The notes under the pieces were generated by a model. The model had not been told where the DNA came from. It saw only the letters and a program-made list of their open reading frames with translations, and searched no databases. From Photobacterium sp. CCB-ST2H9 (GTDB taxonomy: Bacteria; Pseudomonadota; Gammaproteobacteria; Enterobacterales; Vibrionaceae), in NCBI RefSeq assembly GCF_023151555.2, contig NZ_CP100425.1, forward strand, positions 3,224,001-3,288,000: a DNA stretch of 64,000 bases. Direction: 5' to 3'. Made by a program: the position numbers and the translations under genes. Of this stretch, positions 9,342-18,130 are shown in pieces; position 1 is the stretch's first letter; each line of letters begins with the position of its first letter.

Positions 9342-10823
9342 TTAACCCGGAATATTGGCGACCATACGAAGCGAAGTCGTCAGTTCTTCCATCTGTAACC
9401 ACGGGCGAAGATAGGCAACCGCAGAATAGGCACCCGGACGACCGGCCTGCTCTTCAACGGTGACTTTCGCTTCCACCAGCGGGTGACGCGCTTTGGCTTC
9501 GTTGCCGATAGCGTTCGGGTTCACGTACTGGTGAATCCAGGTGTTGAGATCTTTCTCAACATCATTCGGATCCAGGTTCGAACCAATCCGGTCACGACCC
9601 ATCACCTTCAGGTACTGAGCGATACGGCTGCTGGCCATGGTGTACGGCAGACGTGCCGAAATCGCGGCGTTGGCAGTCGCATCCGCGTCGGTATAGGTTT
9701 TCGGCTTGTGCGTGGTCTGTGCACCCATAAACACCGCGTAGTTGGTGTTTTTGTAGTGAACCAGCGGCAGGAAGCCCAGATCGCTGAGCTCTTTTTCACG
9801 CTCGTCGGTCAGGTTCACCTGCGTCGGACACTGCTGGAGCAGATCTCCGGCATCCGAGTGGTAAGTGAAGTTCGGCAGGTTTTCGACTTTACCGCCATTT
9901 TCCGTTCCGCGAATGGCCGTACACCAGCCGTACTGGGTGTATGCCTGCGTCAGCAGCAGACCAAATTCGTATGCCGCGTTACTCCAGACGAAATCTTTGT
10001 CTGAAGAAACGATTTGCTGGCCGTTGTCGCGGGTCTTCAGCTCTTCAAAATCGAATGATTTCACCGGGATGGTCGCGGAGCCATACGGCAGGCGCGCCAT
10101 AGTTTTCGGCAGCGTCAGCGCAACATAGCGAGAGTCATCGCTGGCGCGGAATGCGTTCCAGCTGGCGTAAGCCGGTGAGTCAAACCCAGCGGCGACCGGT
10201 TTCCCGTCTGCAAACGTGGCAAACGAGTTGAAATCAAACATGCTGGCGTTGGCGGCGGCGATGAAGGGTGCATGAGATGCGGAAGCCACTTCGCCCATAT
10301 AACGCAGCAATGCGACGTCTTCGTCGCCGTAACCGAATTCGTAATCACCCAGCAGGACGCCGTAAGGCTGACCGCCCGCGGTGCCGAACTCTTCCTGATA
10401 AACCATGGTGAAGAAGCGGCTGCGATCGATCGCCGGCGCGTCTTCAAACTGCTCAAGCAGCTCATCTTTGGTGTAGTCGGCCAGCTTGATTTTCAGGTCC
10501 GGACCCAGTTCGCTGTTTTTAACCAGCTTTTGCAAGCCCAGCCAGGTGCCTTCCAGTTTCTGGAAGTCATTGTTCTTCATGACCGAAGACAGCTGCTCAG
10601 AAATTTTCGCATCCAGTGCGCTGATGGCTTTCTCAATCGTCAGCGTCAGGTTTTTGTCCCAGGTGACCGTGCCTTCCAGTGCCTGCGACGTCAGAATGCT
10701 CAGCAATTCTTTGGTGGTATCCACCGGTGTTTGTGCGGTCGCGGTGATGGCACGATCAAGAAAACTCAGCGACGCTTCAGCTTCAGCAGCGCCCTGCGTT
10801 GCGGTTTGTTGTTCGACAGACAT
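9342..10823 (-). CDS. tssC: Type VI secretion sheath large subunit TssC (VipB)
   Basis: This 493-aa protein is the large sheath subunit that polymerises with TssB around the Hcp tube and contracts to drive secretion. Typical sequences are FQKLEGTWLGLQKL near residue 88, EFGTAGGQPYG near 150, the LPYGSATIPVKSF region near 245 and the C-terminal RPWLQMEELTTSLRMVANIP that ends the family. The ATG overlaps the tssB stop by one base (TAATG), so the two subunits are translationally coupled. Confidence 0.97.
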   Translation of the reverse strand: MSVEQQTATQGAAEAEASLSFLDRAITATAQTPVDTTKELLSILTSQALEGTVTWDKNLTLTIEKAISALDAKISEQLSSVMKNNDFQKLEGTWLGLQKLVKNSELGPDLKIKLADYTKDELLEQFEDAPAIDRSRFFTMVYQEEFGTAGGQPYGVLLGDYEFGYGDEDVALLRYMGEVASASHAPFIAAANASMFDFNSFATFADGKPVAAGFDSPAYASWNAFRASDDSRYVALTLPKTMARLPYGSATIPVKSFDFEELKTRDNGQQIVSSDKDFVWSNAAYEFGLLLTQAYTQYGWCTAIRGTENGGKVENLPNFTYHSDAGDLLQQCPTQVNLTDEREKELSDLGFLPLVHYKNTNYAVFMGAQTTHKPKTYTDADATANAAISARLPYTMASSRIAQYLKVMGRDRIGSNLDPNDVEKDLNTWIHQYVNPNAIGNEAKARHPLVEAKVTVEEQAGRPGAYSAVAYLRPWLQMEELTTSLRMVANIPG

Positions 10824-11332
10824 TATTCCGCTCCCTCTTTATCCAGACCCAGTTCCTGCGCAAGCCCTTGAATGGCATCCGCACTTTGCAGCACTTCCTT
10901 CAGCAAACGCTCCAGATCGCGCGAGCGATCCGCTTTGCTCAGCAGTACTTTCAGTTGATTTCGGGTTTCAACCAGTTGTTTCAGCGGATCAATCTGTTCA
11001 ACCAGATTCTCCGGGTGGAAATCTTTCATCGAGCGGAAGCTCAAATTCACTTCAAACTGGCTGTCATCGTTGGCCAGTTTATTGTCGACTTTGTACGAAA
11101 GACGCGGATGGATGGTGCCCATCACCGTATCGAAGTTATCTTTATCGATACCGGTAAACTCACGCTCTTCAAGATCCACTTTTTCAGATTCTGGTTTGTG
11201 GCCGGAGAAGTCACCGATCACGCCGACCACGAACGGCAGCTCTTTGGTCTCAACAGAGCCATTCGTTTCAACATCATAGGTAATGCTGACGCGGTTTTTG
11301 CTGACGCGTTTATGTTGTGAGTTCAATGCCAT
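10823..11332 (-). CDS. tssB: Type VI secretion sheath small subunit TssB (VipA)
   Basis: This 169-aa protein pairs with TssC to form the contractile sheath. The N-terminal KNRVSITYDVETNGSVETKE and the LPFVVGVIGDFSGH strand are hallmark sequences, followed by the RSMKDFHPENLVEQIDPLKQ helix region that TssB proteins share. The gene follows hcp after a 70-base gap containing a hairpin. Confidence 0.97.
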   Translation of the reverse strand: MALNSQHKRVSKNRVSITYDVETNGSVETKELPFVVGVIGDFSGHKPESEKVDLEEREFTGIDKDNFDTVMGTIHPRLSYKVDNKLANDDSQFEVNLSFRSMKDFHPENLVEQIDPLKQLVETRNQLKVLLSKADRSRDLERLLKEVLQSADAIQGLAQELGLDKEGAE

Positions 11333-11369
11333 AACGGTGTCCCTAGTTCAGAATTTGCATCGAGAGAAG

Positions 11370-11392
11370 AAGCTCCATCTCAGATGGAGCTT
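11370..11392 (-). terminator. Hairpin between hcp and tssB
   Basis: AAGCTCCATCT and its perfect complement are separated by one base, so the realistic fold is about 8-9 bp with a small loop. No strong U-run follows on the minus strand. Inference: it protects or partly terminates the hcp message, so Hcp, needed in excess, is made in larger amounts than downstream products. Confidence 0.6.
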
Positions 11393-11402
11393 CCGGCGAA
11401 TA

Positions 11403-11921
11403 TTATTTAGAGCCTGACAGCAACTTGCCCTGTGGCAGGTTGTAAGTCACGATGCCGCCATCTTTGACTTCACCGCCTTCCAGCTCGTAGTTGTGCTTCT
11501 GAGAAATCTCAACGTAAGACAGAGAAATGCTCTCGTATGGCTGAGAACCATCGCTGCCGCTGACGTTGTAAGACACCAGACGTGCATTCGTCAGTTTCAC
11601 CTGGAAGTACAGTTTTGCACCTGAGCCGTCTGATTCTGGCTTGGTGAATGCGATCTCAACGGTTTTCCCTTCTTTACCCGGGTTAAACAGGAAAGACAGC
11701 AGGTCTTCTGAAGCACCGTCAACCTGTTTGGACAGGTTCACTTCGCTCATGGCCACCATGCCTGAGTCCGCGTTGTTACCGTTGCCGATGTCCATCGCGA
11801 CGTTACGAACGCCGCCCCAGGAATAGGAAGAGATAGCGAACCAGCCGTTACCTTCCAGACCTTCAACCGTTGCGCCGCCTTTGACATCAACGCCATCAAT
11901 ACGCATGTAAATACTTGCCAT
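11403..11921 (-). CDS. hcp: Type VI secretion tube protein Hcp (TssD)
   Basis: This 172-aa protein forms hexameric rings that stack into the inner tube propelled by the sheath, and it is itself secreted. MASIYMRIDGVDVKGGAT, the SYSWGG segment near residue 33 and the late SLSYVEISQKHNYE strand are typical of the family. GAAGGA lies about 7 bases before the ATG. It is the second gene of the operon after tssA. Confidence 0.97.
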   Translation of the reverse strand: MASIYMRIDGVDVKGGATVEGLEGNGWFAISSYSWGGVRNVAMDIGNGNNADSGMVAMSEVNLSKQVDGASEDLLSFLFNPGKEGKTVEIAFTKPESDGSGAKLYFQVKLTNARLVSYNVSGSDGSQPYESISLSYVEISQKHNYELEGGEVKDGGIVTYNLPQGKLLSGSK

Positions 11922-11952
11922 ATTCGTTCTTCCTTCTTTTCAGGATATGCAC

Positions 11953-13356
11953 TTACCAACGCAGGGCAGTTGAGCCCGGTTGTTCGTGACTTTCACTTTT
12001 TTGTTGAGGTTGGGTATCAGCAGCGGAAGTCTGTGATACATGCTTTTCAATACTCATTGACTCAGTCACGGGAGGAGTCTTTTCGGGTACCGAAATGTTT
12101 TCAATGCCTGCCTTCGGCAGTTCAACATCGGGCAGCCGTACCTGATCAAGATGATTCAGTCCGGCGGCATGAAAAATTTTGCTTAAGGTGTCTCCGCTCT
12201 GCTCGGCCATCATTTCCTGCAGCAATTCCGGCAACGGCAGATAGCCCCAGCGGATGGCTTTTTCCAGCAAAAATGACACCGGGCTGTGCGGCTCGCTCTG
12301 GCGGAAATAGTCTGAAATTTCACGCAGCTGGTGAAACGCCAAATCGCGGTTCATATTGTTTGCCGATGCGACCTGCGCAAGATTACCGGCACTCAGATTC
12401 AGCGGCGCGCCAGACACGGCAGAAGACTGTGCGGCCTGAGATGGCGTGGAATCATGCACAGCGTTTGTCACGGCCATGTTTTCCGCCTGGGAAGTTGTTA
12501 CCGCGCTTGACGCTGCAGTCAACGCCGCAACCGGCTCGGCTTTATGGAACGGTTTCATCCCGGTCAGCTGATGCAGGGCCTGCTCGAACCGGGTAAACAG
12601 GGCTTTGACGAAGCCAAAATTGGCCGCGGCTACACCGGCGCTTTGCGTGTGCTTTTGTACGGCAGCGCTTAAGCGCTCTACCTGCTCACAACAACGAACG
12701 GTGTTCTCCATGCGTTGCTGAATGTCCGCCCGTTGCTGCGCCACCACACCGGCAACCTGTGCTTTGAGCTGGCTCAGTTCGCCTTTGCGTTCCGCACTCT
12801 GGTAATCGTAAAACGAAATGCTGCCGGCCAGCGTCAGTTGCAACAGTGGCGCATACAGAATCGAGCTTTCTTCACTGTCGCCAATCAGCTGAAAAAAGGC
12901 TTTCACTTTGGCTTCAGCCTGCTCACGCTGCTGTTGGTCCGCCGCTTGGGATTTCAGTTTTTCCTGAGGCAGGACGGGGTTCAGGTGATCCCAGTGCTGC
13001 TCAGCCAGATCCGCCAGCCATGCCAGCGCGTTCGCCGCACTGTCCAGCGAAGCATCCAGCAATACCTGAGCAGCAATGAACCAGGCGATCAGCTCAATAT
13101 CACGAGTCGTGGTCTGAAATTGATTCAGCAGGCTCGCAGACAGGGTCTCCCAGCTGGCCAGACACGCCTTTTGCAGCGCTTCCACTTCATCTTCGCTTGG
13201 ATTCTGGCTCAGCTGACGCAATGCAGTCTGTGCCACATTGAATTCATTTCTCAGCGGACGAAAAGCGCTTTTATCCAGCTTCAGGTAGCTTCCGCAAATG
13301 GATTCTGATGAGATCGGGGCCGAAAGCTGTTCAATCTGTTGTTTTGAAAACGGCAT
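11953..13356 (-). CDS. tssA: Type VI secretion protein TssA
   Basis: This 467-aa protein has an ImpA-type N-terminal domain (about 8-125). The C-terminal block near residues 335-400 is the conserved LREISDYFRQSEPHSP region followed by a helical LLEKAIRWGYLPLPELL segment. TssA proteins prime or cap sheath and tube assembly at the baseplate. A low-complexity Ala/Ser/Gln-rich linker spans about 260-330, and the C-terminal 70 residues are also low complexity. First gene of the minus-strand operon; GCAGGTAAAGC precedes the ATG and a sigma-54-type promoter lies just upstream. Confidence 0.93.
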   Translation of the reverse strand: MPFSKQQIEQLSAPISSESICGSYLKLDKSAFRPLRNEFNVAQTALRQLSQNPSEDEVEALQKACLASWETLSASLLNQFQTTTRDIELIAWFIAAQVLLDASLDSAANALAWLADLAEQHWDHLNPVLPQEKLKSQAADQQQREQAEAKVKAFFQLIGDSEESSILYAPLLQLTLAGSISFYDYQSAERKGELSQLKAQVAGVVAQQRADIQQRMENTVRCCEQVERLSAAVQKHTQSAGVAAANFGFVKALFTRFEQALHQLTGMKPFHKAEPVAALTAASSAVTTSQAENMAVTNAVHDSTPSQAAQSSAVSGAPLNLSAGNLAQVASANNMNRDLAFHQLREISDYFRQSEPHSPVSFLLEKAIRWGYLPLPELLQEMMAEQSGDTLSKIFHAAGLNHLDQVRLPDVELPKAGIENISVPEKTPPVTESMSIEKHVSQTSAADTQPQQKSESHEQPGSTALRW

Positions 13357-13398
13357 GCTTTACCTGCGTACTCTTGTTGTAAATTGGCGTTGTGAAAT

Positions 13399-13414
13399 TG
13401 CAAGACAAGTCCCA
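13399..13414 (-). promoter_or_regulatory. Candidate sigma-54 (RpoN) promoter for the T6SS operon
   Basis: Read on the minus strand the site is TGGGACTTGTCTTGCA. It matches the -24/-12 consensus TGGCACG-N4-TTGCA with the GG and GC elements at the correct 10-base separation and two mismatches in the -24 box. The start point would fall near 13388, about 30 bases before the tssA ATG. Known: several Vibrio T6SS operons depend on sigma-54 and an enhancer-binding activator such as VasH; no such activator gene is visible in this window. Confidence 0.6.
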
Positions 13415-14327
13415 GTCAGCATTTGAGCAAAAGGACCCCTCAAGCAGTGATGACTGAAATCACAGCTTGCCGATCGGCACGCGCCGTACTTTTGGTTTAT
13501 CGAATAAATGAATATACAAATAATATAAAAATCAGCACATCGAAAGACGAATCGATATCACTCCCGCAACACCCCATATCTCGTCATCAATCAGGACAAG
13601 CCAATACTAAAATCAATATAAGCAAATTCTAATTTATCGAGATTTTCGTCCGCCGGTGATGGATATATTAATCAAGCTCGAAATCATACTTTTCGGTCAA
13701 AACAAATCAGACCAGACAAATCATTTTTTTATTTCATCAGTTTTTAATTTTTTAATTCAGGTAAATTTTGGTTCGCCATTTAAAGTCAATTATATCCAGA
13801 GATGGCACATTAAAAAGACACATTCACGCCACATTTAGGTGGCATTTAGGCCATACAAAACAATTAAAACGGACAGAAAACATGAGAAATAAACACACAA
13901 ACAACTGATTTAAAATACAAAAAACACACAATCACTCATGTCCATTTTATACATCCTTCCCGCAGCATAAGCGAAGGAACGAATATCTAATGGATGAAAT
14001 TTCATATAAAGATTGTTTAAAGGTAATCCATATAGCGTATTTATTGTTAATGAAGTTAATTTAGTGCATTTACTCGATTTGTTCATAAATCGATTACATT
14101 TGAACCTCACCCCATAAAATAGCAACAGGTAAAAAACAAAAGACGCTTTATGACTTGAATTCCAAAGACACAAACAATAAATTAAATCCCTATTGTTCTT
14201 TACTATTTTACCTTCACTCTCTTCCAGCACTTATTCACCCAGGTGTTTATCAACGCACTTTATTTGATGTTGATTCGATTTTTATTTAAGCAAAAAACCA
14301 CTTTTCGCTTACAGGAAATGAGGAAAT
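13415..14327. other. AT-rich divergent intergenic region between tssA and vgrG
   Basis: About 900 bases clearly richer in A and T than the flanking genes, with poly-A/T tracts, and no convincing gene. Short open frames here have no recognisable sequence or ribosome-binding site. It must hold the vgrG promoter and probably regulator sites; AT-rich DNA of this kind is a typical target of H-NS-like silencers. AGGAAATGAGGAAAT precedes the vgrG ATG. Confidence 0.6.
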
Positions 14328-16319
14328 ATGACCAGCAGTGAATTGCTCTCAAAAAGTCGTCCGCTGACCGTAAAACTCGCGGACAATAAAAATTATGTTG
14401 TCACCCATTTCACGGGTGAAGAAGCAATTTCTGAAGGTTGCCGATTTTCCTTGTCTATTGCTTCAAGCGCAGAGATCAAAGAGAGTAACCTCGGTAAAAA
14501 CGTCTCCGTCTCTCTGGAGCAGTCTTTAGAAACCCGCTGCTTCTCCGGGCTGTGCACTTCGGTCGAATTCACCGGGTTCAGTCAGGAAAAACAGCTTTAC
14601 TTCTATCAGATCGAAGCGGCTGATCCGATGTCCTTGCTGGCTTACCGCCGGAACCGTCAGATTTTTCAGAACATGACCACCCGGCAAATTCTGGATACCC
14701 TGCTCGGCGACGCTGACTTTAAAAACTATTTTTCCTATGCCGTCTCAGGCAGCGGAAAACAGCATGAATACTGCGTCCAGCTAGACGAAACCGATCAGCA
14801 ATTTATCCGCCGCCTGCTCGCCAGCGAAGGGTGGCATTTTCATATCCGTCATGAGTCCGGCAAACCTTCCGTCGTGATTGCAGATTCGAACCAGCGTTTT
14901 GAGTCCATGCCAGAACCGACGCTGTATTATCAGGACGGCAGTCAGGCATCGCACCGCGCACTCAGTCACTGGAGCCACGCCACACACATGGGCAGCACCA
15001 AAGTTTCTCTGGCTGATCACACCCAGGCACTGGCCGAGGTCTTTGAAAGCGGGGAACGGAAAAGTGCGTTTGACAGCGCACCGGCTGGTCTTGAGCAAGC
15101 CTGGTTCGGTTTGGGTCAGGACAATAAGAACGAAGCCCGCGATGCGGCCAAACGCCAGATGGAGGCTCTGGACGCAGCAAAGTCAGTCTCCAAAGCCAGT
15201 TCCAGTATTGCGGCCGTCGCCTGCGGATATAAGTTCCGCCTGAATAAACACCCGCTCAGTGCGATGAATCAGGAATACATCGTCACGCGCCTCACCCATC
15301 ATATCTCAACGGAAGAATCGGGGTCTGTGCCGGTCTATCGCAATCAGTTCAGCTGTATTCCGGCGTCTTCGGTGTACCGCCCGCTGGTTCAGGAAAAACC
15401 GAAAGTCCACAGCGTGCACACGGCGTCGGTGACCGGGCCCAGCGGCGAGGAAATTTACCGCGACAAAGCCGGACGCATCAAAGTCCAGTTCCACTGGGAC
15501 AGAAACGGGAAAAGTGATGAGAACAGTTCATGCTGGTTGCCGGTGTCGCAAGGTCTGGCCAGCAAAGGCTTTGGCGCCCAGTTTACACCCCGCGTCGGAG
15601 ATGAAGTCCTGGTGCAGTACATTGACGGCGATCCGGACCGTCCGGTCGTCACCGGCTCTCTCTACAACACGAAAAACGCCGCGCCGTACAGCGCAGCCAC
15701 CCAAAGTGGCATGAAAACCCGCTCGACCCCCAAAGGGAACAGTAAACAGGGCAATGAACTGCGCTTTGACGATCAGAAAGACAAAGAGCACATCTTCCTG
15801 CATGCGGAAAAAGACCTGCAGGTTGAGGCCAACAACGATCATCTGACGACCATCAAAGGCACGAAAAACACACAGGTTGAGAAGACGGTTACGCTGAGTG
15901 CCAAAGATGCGATTCTGGTTGAAGGCGACAAAACCATCACCACCAAAAGCAAGGAAGACTGGACGGGCGACAGCGGAAAAGATCTCAACCTGAAGGCGGG
16001 CGCCAGTATGGACCTGTCCGCCAAATCATCAGTCACCATTGACGGCAGCACCATCTCGCTCAGCGGAAAAAGCAAGATTGAACTGAAAGTCGGCGCCAGC
16101 AAAATTGAAATCAGCGCCAGCGGCATCAAGATCGATGCGCCGCAGGTCGCGATCACCGGCAAAGCAAAAGCCGAAATGAAAGCGGCCATGGTCACGGTCG
16201 AAGGACAGGGAAAAGCCGATGTCAAAGCCGCAATTGTGACCGTAAACGGCAGCGCCATGACCCAGGTGAAAGCCGGCGCCATGGTGCAGATTCAGGGCGC
16301 GATAGCCAAGGTAAACTAA
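14328..16319 (+). CDS. vgrG: Type VI secretion spike protein VgrG (TssI)
   Basis: This 663-aa protein is the trimeric needle tip at the end of the Hcp tube. The gp27-like part spans about 1-370, including the YAVSGSGKQHEYCVQ-QFIRRLLASEGWHF motif region near 145-170. The gp5 OB-fold follows with DKAGRIKVQFHWD near 385, SSCWLPVSQ near 400 and PRVGDEVLVQYIDGDPDRP near 425. The end (about 510-663) is the repetitive, Lys/Ala/Val-rich beta-helix of short VgrGs. No fused toxin domain follows, so effectors would have to be carried by PAAR, Hcp or adaptors. The stop overlaps the next start as TAATG. Confidence 0.96.
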   Translation: MTSSELLSKSRPLTVKLADNKNYVVTHFTGEEAISEGCRFSLSIASSAEIKESNLGKNVSVSLEQSLETRCFSGLCTSVEFTGFSQEKQLYFYQIEAADPMSLLAYRRNRQIFQNMTTRQILDTLLGDADFKNYFSYAVSGSGKQHEYCVQLDETDQQFIRRLLASEGWHFHIRHESGKPSVVIADSNQRFESMPEPTLYYQDGSQASHRALSHWSHATHMGSTKVSLADHTQALAEVFESGERKSAFDSAPAGLEQAWFGLGQDNKNEARDAAKRQMEALDAAKSVSKASSSIAAVACGYKFRLNKHPLSAMNQEYIVTRLTHHISTEESGSVPVYRNQFSCIPASSVYRPLVQEKPKVHSVHTASVTGPSGEEIYRDKAGRIKVQFHWDRNGKSDENSSCWLPVSQGLASKGFGAQFTPRVGDEVLVQYIDGDPDRPVVTGSLYNTKNAAPYSAATQSGMKTRSTPKGNSKQGNELRFDDQKDKEHIFLHAEKDLQVEANNDHLTTIKGTKNTQVEKTVTLSAKDAILVEGDKTITTKSKEDWTGDSGKDLNLKAGASMDLSAKSSVTIDGSTISLSGKSKIELKVGASKIEISASGIKIDAPQVAITGKAKAEMKAAMVTVEGQGKADVKAAIVTVNGSAMTQVKAGAMVQIQGAIAKVN

Positions 16320-16882
16320 TGACTTTACGCAAAATTCCATACCAAAATGCCAGCGACATCATCGGGTTGTACTCACCCAGTGATCCGTTCAGCCAACTGG
16401 CGGCAGAAGGCCATGCTCCCGGGGACCTGATTGAAGCGGCCATGACGCAGGAAATGTTTGCTGATGCTGTCACATTTCTCGCTCACGCCCTGCCTGTGCG
16501 CGAGTGCATCTGGTGGGCCGCCTGCTGCGCCGCGACGCGCAGTGACTGGAATGAACACGAAGCCAATGCAGTGCGCGCCGCAAAAGCCTGGGTTCATACC
16601 CCGGACGAAACCAGCCGTCGTTACGCGGAACAGATGGCCGAACTGGCCGGACTCGAATCAGGCGCCGGATGGGCGGCTCAGTCGGCTTTCTGGAGCGGTG
16701 GCAGCATGACCAGCCCCAAAGATCCGGTCGTACCGCCGCCACCCTACCTGTACGCACAGGCCGTGGCAGGCTGCATCAACTTAAGCGCCGTCCTGCCGGA
16801 TGGTGAAGATGCCAAACAACGATACCGTGATTTTATCGACATGGGTCTGAATATTGCCGCTGGCGGCAACGGCGAGAATTAG
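16319..16882 (+). CDS. VgrG-associated protein, DUF6931-like (possible adaptor)
   Basis: This 187-aa soluble protein has a conserved-looking VRECIWWAACCAATR segment near residue 60 and an AVRAAKAWV helix near 80. A proline-rich PKDPVVPPPPYLYAQAV stretch near 140 precedes a helical C-terminus. It fits the uncharacterised family DUF6931, which I recall as typically lying between vgrG and PAAR genes; that family assignment is from memory. It overlaps vgrG by one base and precedes the PAAR gene by 8 bases. Inference: a chaperone or adaptor for loading PAAR or cargo on VgrG. No signal peptide or membrane segment. Confidence 0.65.
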   Translation: MTLRKIPYQNASDIIGLYSPSDPFSQLAAEGHAPGDLIEAAMTQEMFADAVTFLAHALPVRECIWWAACCAATRSDWNEHEANAVRAAKAWVHTPDETSRRYAEQMAELAGLESGAGWAAQSAFWSGGSMTSPKDPVVPPPPYLYAQAVAGCINLSAVLPDGEDAKQRYRDFIDMGLNIAAGGNGEN

Positions 16883-16890
16883 GAGTTCCG

Positions 16891-17187
16891 ATGTTACCTG
16901 CAGCCCGTGCTACCGATATGCACATGTGTCCCATGCAAACCCCGGCGCCGGTCCCTATTCCGCACGTCGGCGGTCCGCTGCTGCCGTTGCCGACTACGGT
17001 CCTGATTGGCAACCTGCCCGCCGCCACTCTGGGGCAAATGTGCGTTTGTGTCGGCCCGCCGGACAGTGTGATCAAAGGCAGTGCCACCGTGCTGATCAAC
17101 AATAAGCCGGCCGCCCGGATGGGCGACCAGACCTCACACGGCGGGGCCATCGTGATGGGGATGCCGACCGTGCTGATTGGTGGCTAA
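16891..17187 (+). CDS. PAAR-domain spike tip protein
   Basis: This 98-aa single-domain PAAR protein forms the sharp cone that caps the VgrG trimer. It shows the repeated pattern of the fold: ARATDMHMCPM at the start, an IPHVGGPLLPLP turn, CVCVGPPDSVIKGSATVLINNKPAARMGD and the closing SHGGAIVMGMPTVLIGG. His and Cys residues that would hold the structural metal are present. There is no C-terminal toxin extension. AGGAG lies 5 bases before the ATG. Third gene of the vgrG operon. Confidence 0.93.
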   Translation: MLPAARATDMHMCPMQTPAPVPIPHVGGPLLPLPTTVLIGNLPAATLGQMCVCVGPPDSVIKGSATVLINNKPAARMGDQTSHGGAIVMGMPTVLIGG

Positions 17188-17234
17188 TTGGTAGCGGATT
17201 GGAAGCTGATTGGTAGCTGATCGTCGGCTGATCC
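17173..17234 (+). repeat. 11-bp degenerate tandem repeat at the end of the PAAR gene
   Basis: About five and a half units resembling CTGATTGGTAG run from 17173, starting inside the last codons of the PAAR gene and continuing past its stop. Copies drift by 1-4 bases. It looks like slippage expansion of the gene's 3' end; no function is evident. Confidence 0.6.
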
Positions 17235-17250
17235 ATTCAGACAGACGGAC

Positions 17251-18111
17251 TCAAATGCGGAGACAACTGCCGGTCGGGATATGCTCGATGCGATCGCCGA
17301 GCACCTGTTTCATGATCCGAAATGCTTTCATGCCGGTGCAATGGCCGGTGTAGAGGCGATCAATGGGGTAAGCGCTGAGTTGCTCCCCGATTTTCCGGAT
17401 ATCGGCCTCACTGCCACCCAAAGTATTGAAAAGCGGCAATCCCATCAGATGAAACCCGCCGACAACGGCTTTGATCCGGACACCCGGAAACATCTCCACC
17501 GCCGTCTCAATCATATTTAACACGCCGGAATGAGCACAGCCGGTGAAAATCACTAGCCCGTCCGGCTCCTGTATGATCATAAAGAGTTCATGCTCAAAAG
17601 GATCGGGCCTCAGACTATGTTTTTCCCCTGCGAACAAGTACCGGTTGCCGGCAGGCCGCGGATACTTTTCACTGATGTTCACGACACAGAACACATTGGG
17701 ACAGATCTCCGTGGTCTGACGAATCAGCCAGAGCCTGTCTTTAAAATCTTCCAGCGGCGTGACATCCAGGCCGACCTCAAACTGAAGTGCAGTGTATTTG
17801 AATATCGGGTATTTAAAAAAGTAAGACTCGGTCGGACACGCACGTAAGCAAACCCTGGCGTGCTGATTCTCGCGCAGAAAAACAGGTAAGCCGTTGCCAT
17901 GATCATGGTGCCGGTGAGACAGAACAGCGACATCGACACGTGCAATATCTAAATCCAGCTGCCGGGCATTCTGCAAGAAAGTCTGTCCGCCGCCGACATC
18001 AAAAAGGATGGCACACGCCCCGGTGCTGACGTGATAAGACAGACCTTTCTCCGCCTTCAAATCTGTTCTGTTGGCAATCTTTTGATTATCAGCCAGGACA
18101 TGAATGATCAT
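17251..18111 (-). CDS. MBL-fold metallo-hydrolase (DHPS-like subgroup)
   Basis: This 286-aa metallo-beta-lactamase-fold protein has the metal-binding HRHHDHG motif near residue 67, a further GCAHSG histidine near 197, FHLMG near 227 and GHCTG near 262. The overall pattern, with FDVGGGQTFLQNA before the motif and GCAHSGVLNMIE after it, fits the family that includes archaeal dihydropterin-ribofuranosylaminobenzene phosphate synthase and many uncharacterised bacterial hydrolases. AAGGAGG precedes the ATG. It follows the permease gene by 19 bases and is likely in one operon, suggesting action on an imported amino-acid-like compound or its derivative. Substrate unknown. Confidence 0.85.
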   Translation of the reverse strand: MIIHVLADNQKIANRTDLKAEKGLSYHVSTGACAILFDVGGGQTFLQNARQLDLDIARVDVAVLSHRHHDHGNGLPVFLRENQHARVCLRACPTESYFFKYPIFKYTALQFEVGLDVTPLEDFKDRLWLIRQTTEICPNVFCVVNISEKYPRPAGNRYLFAGEKHSLRPDPFEHELFMIIQEPDGLVIFTGCAHSGVLNMIETAVEMFPGVRIKAVVGGFHLMGLPLFNTLGGSEADIRKIGEQLSAYPIDRLYTGHCTGMKAFRIMKQVLGDRIEHIPTGSCLRI

Positions 18112-18130
18112 GTACGCCTCCTTTCTCCGC

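Noticed and set aside
13910..14230. 106-codon minus-strand frame in the AT-rich T6SS gap
   Set aside because: No ribosome-binding site, Cys/Phe/Asn-rich composition typical of AT-rich chance frames, and no recognisable sequence.
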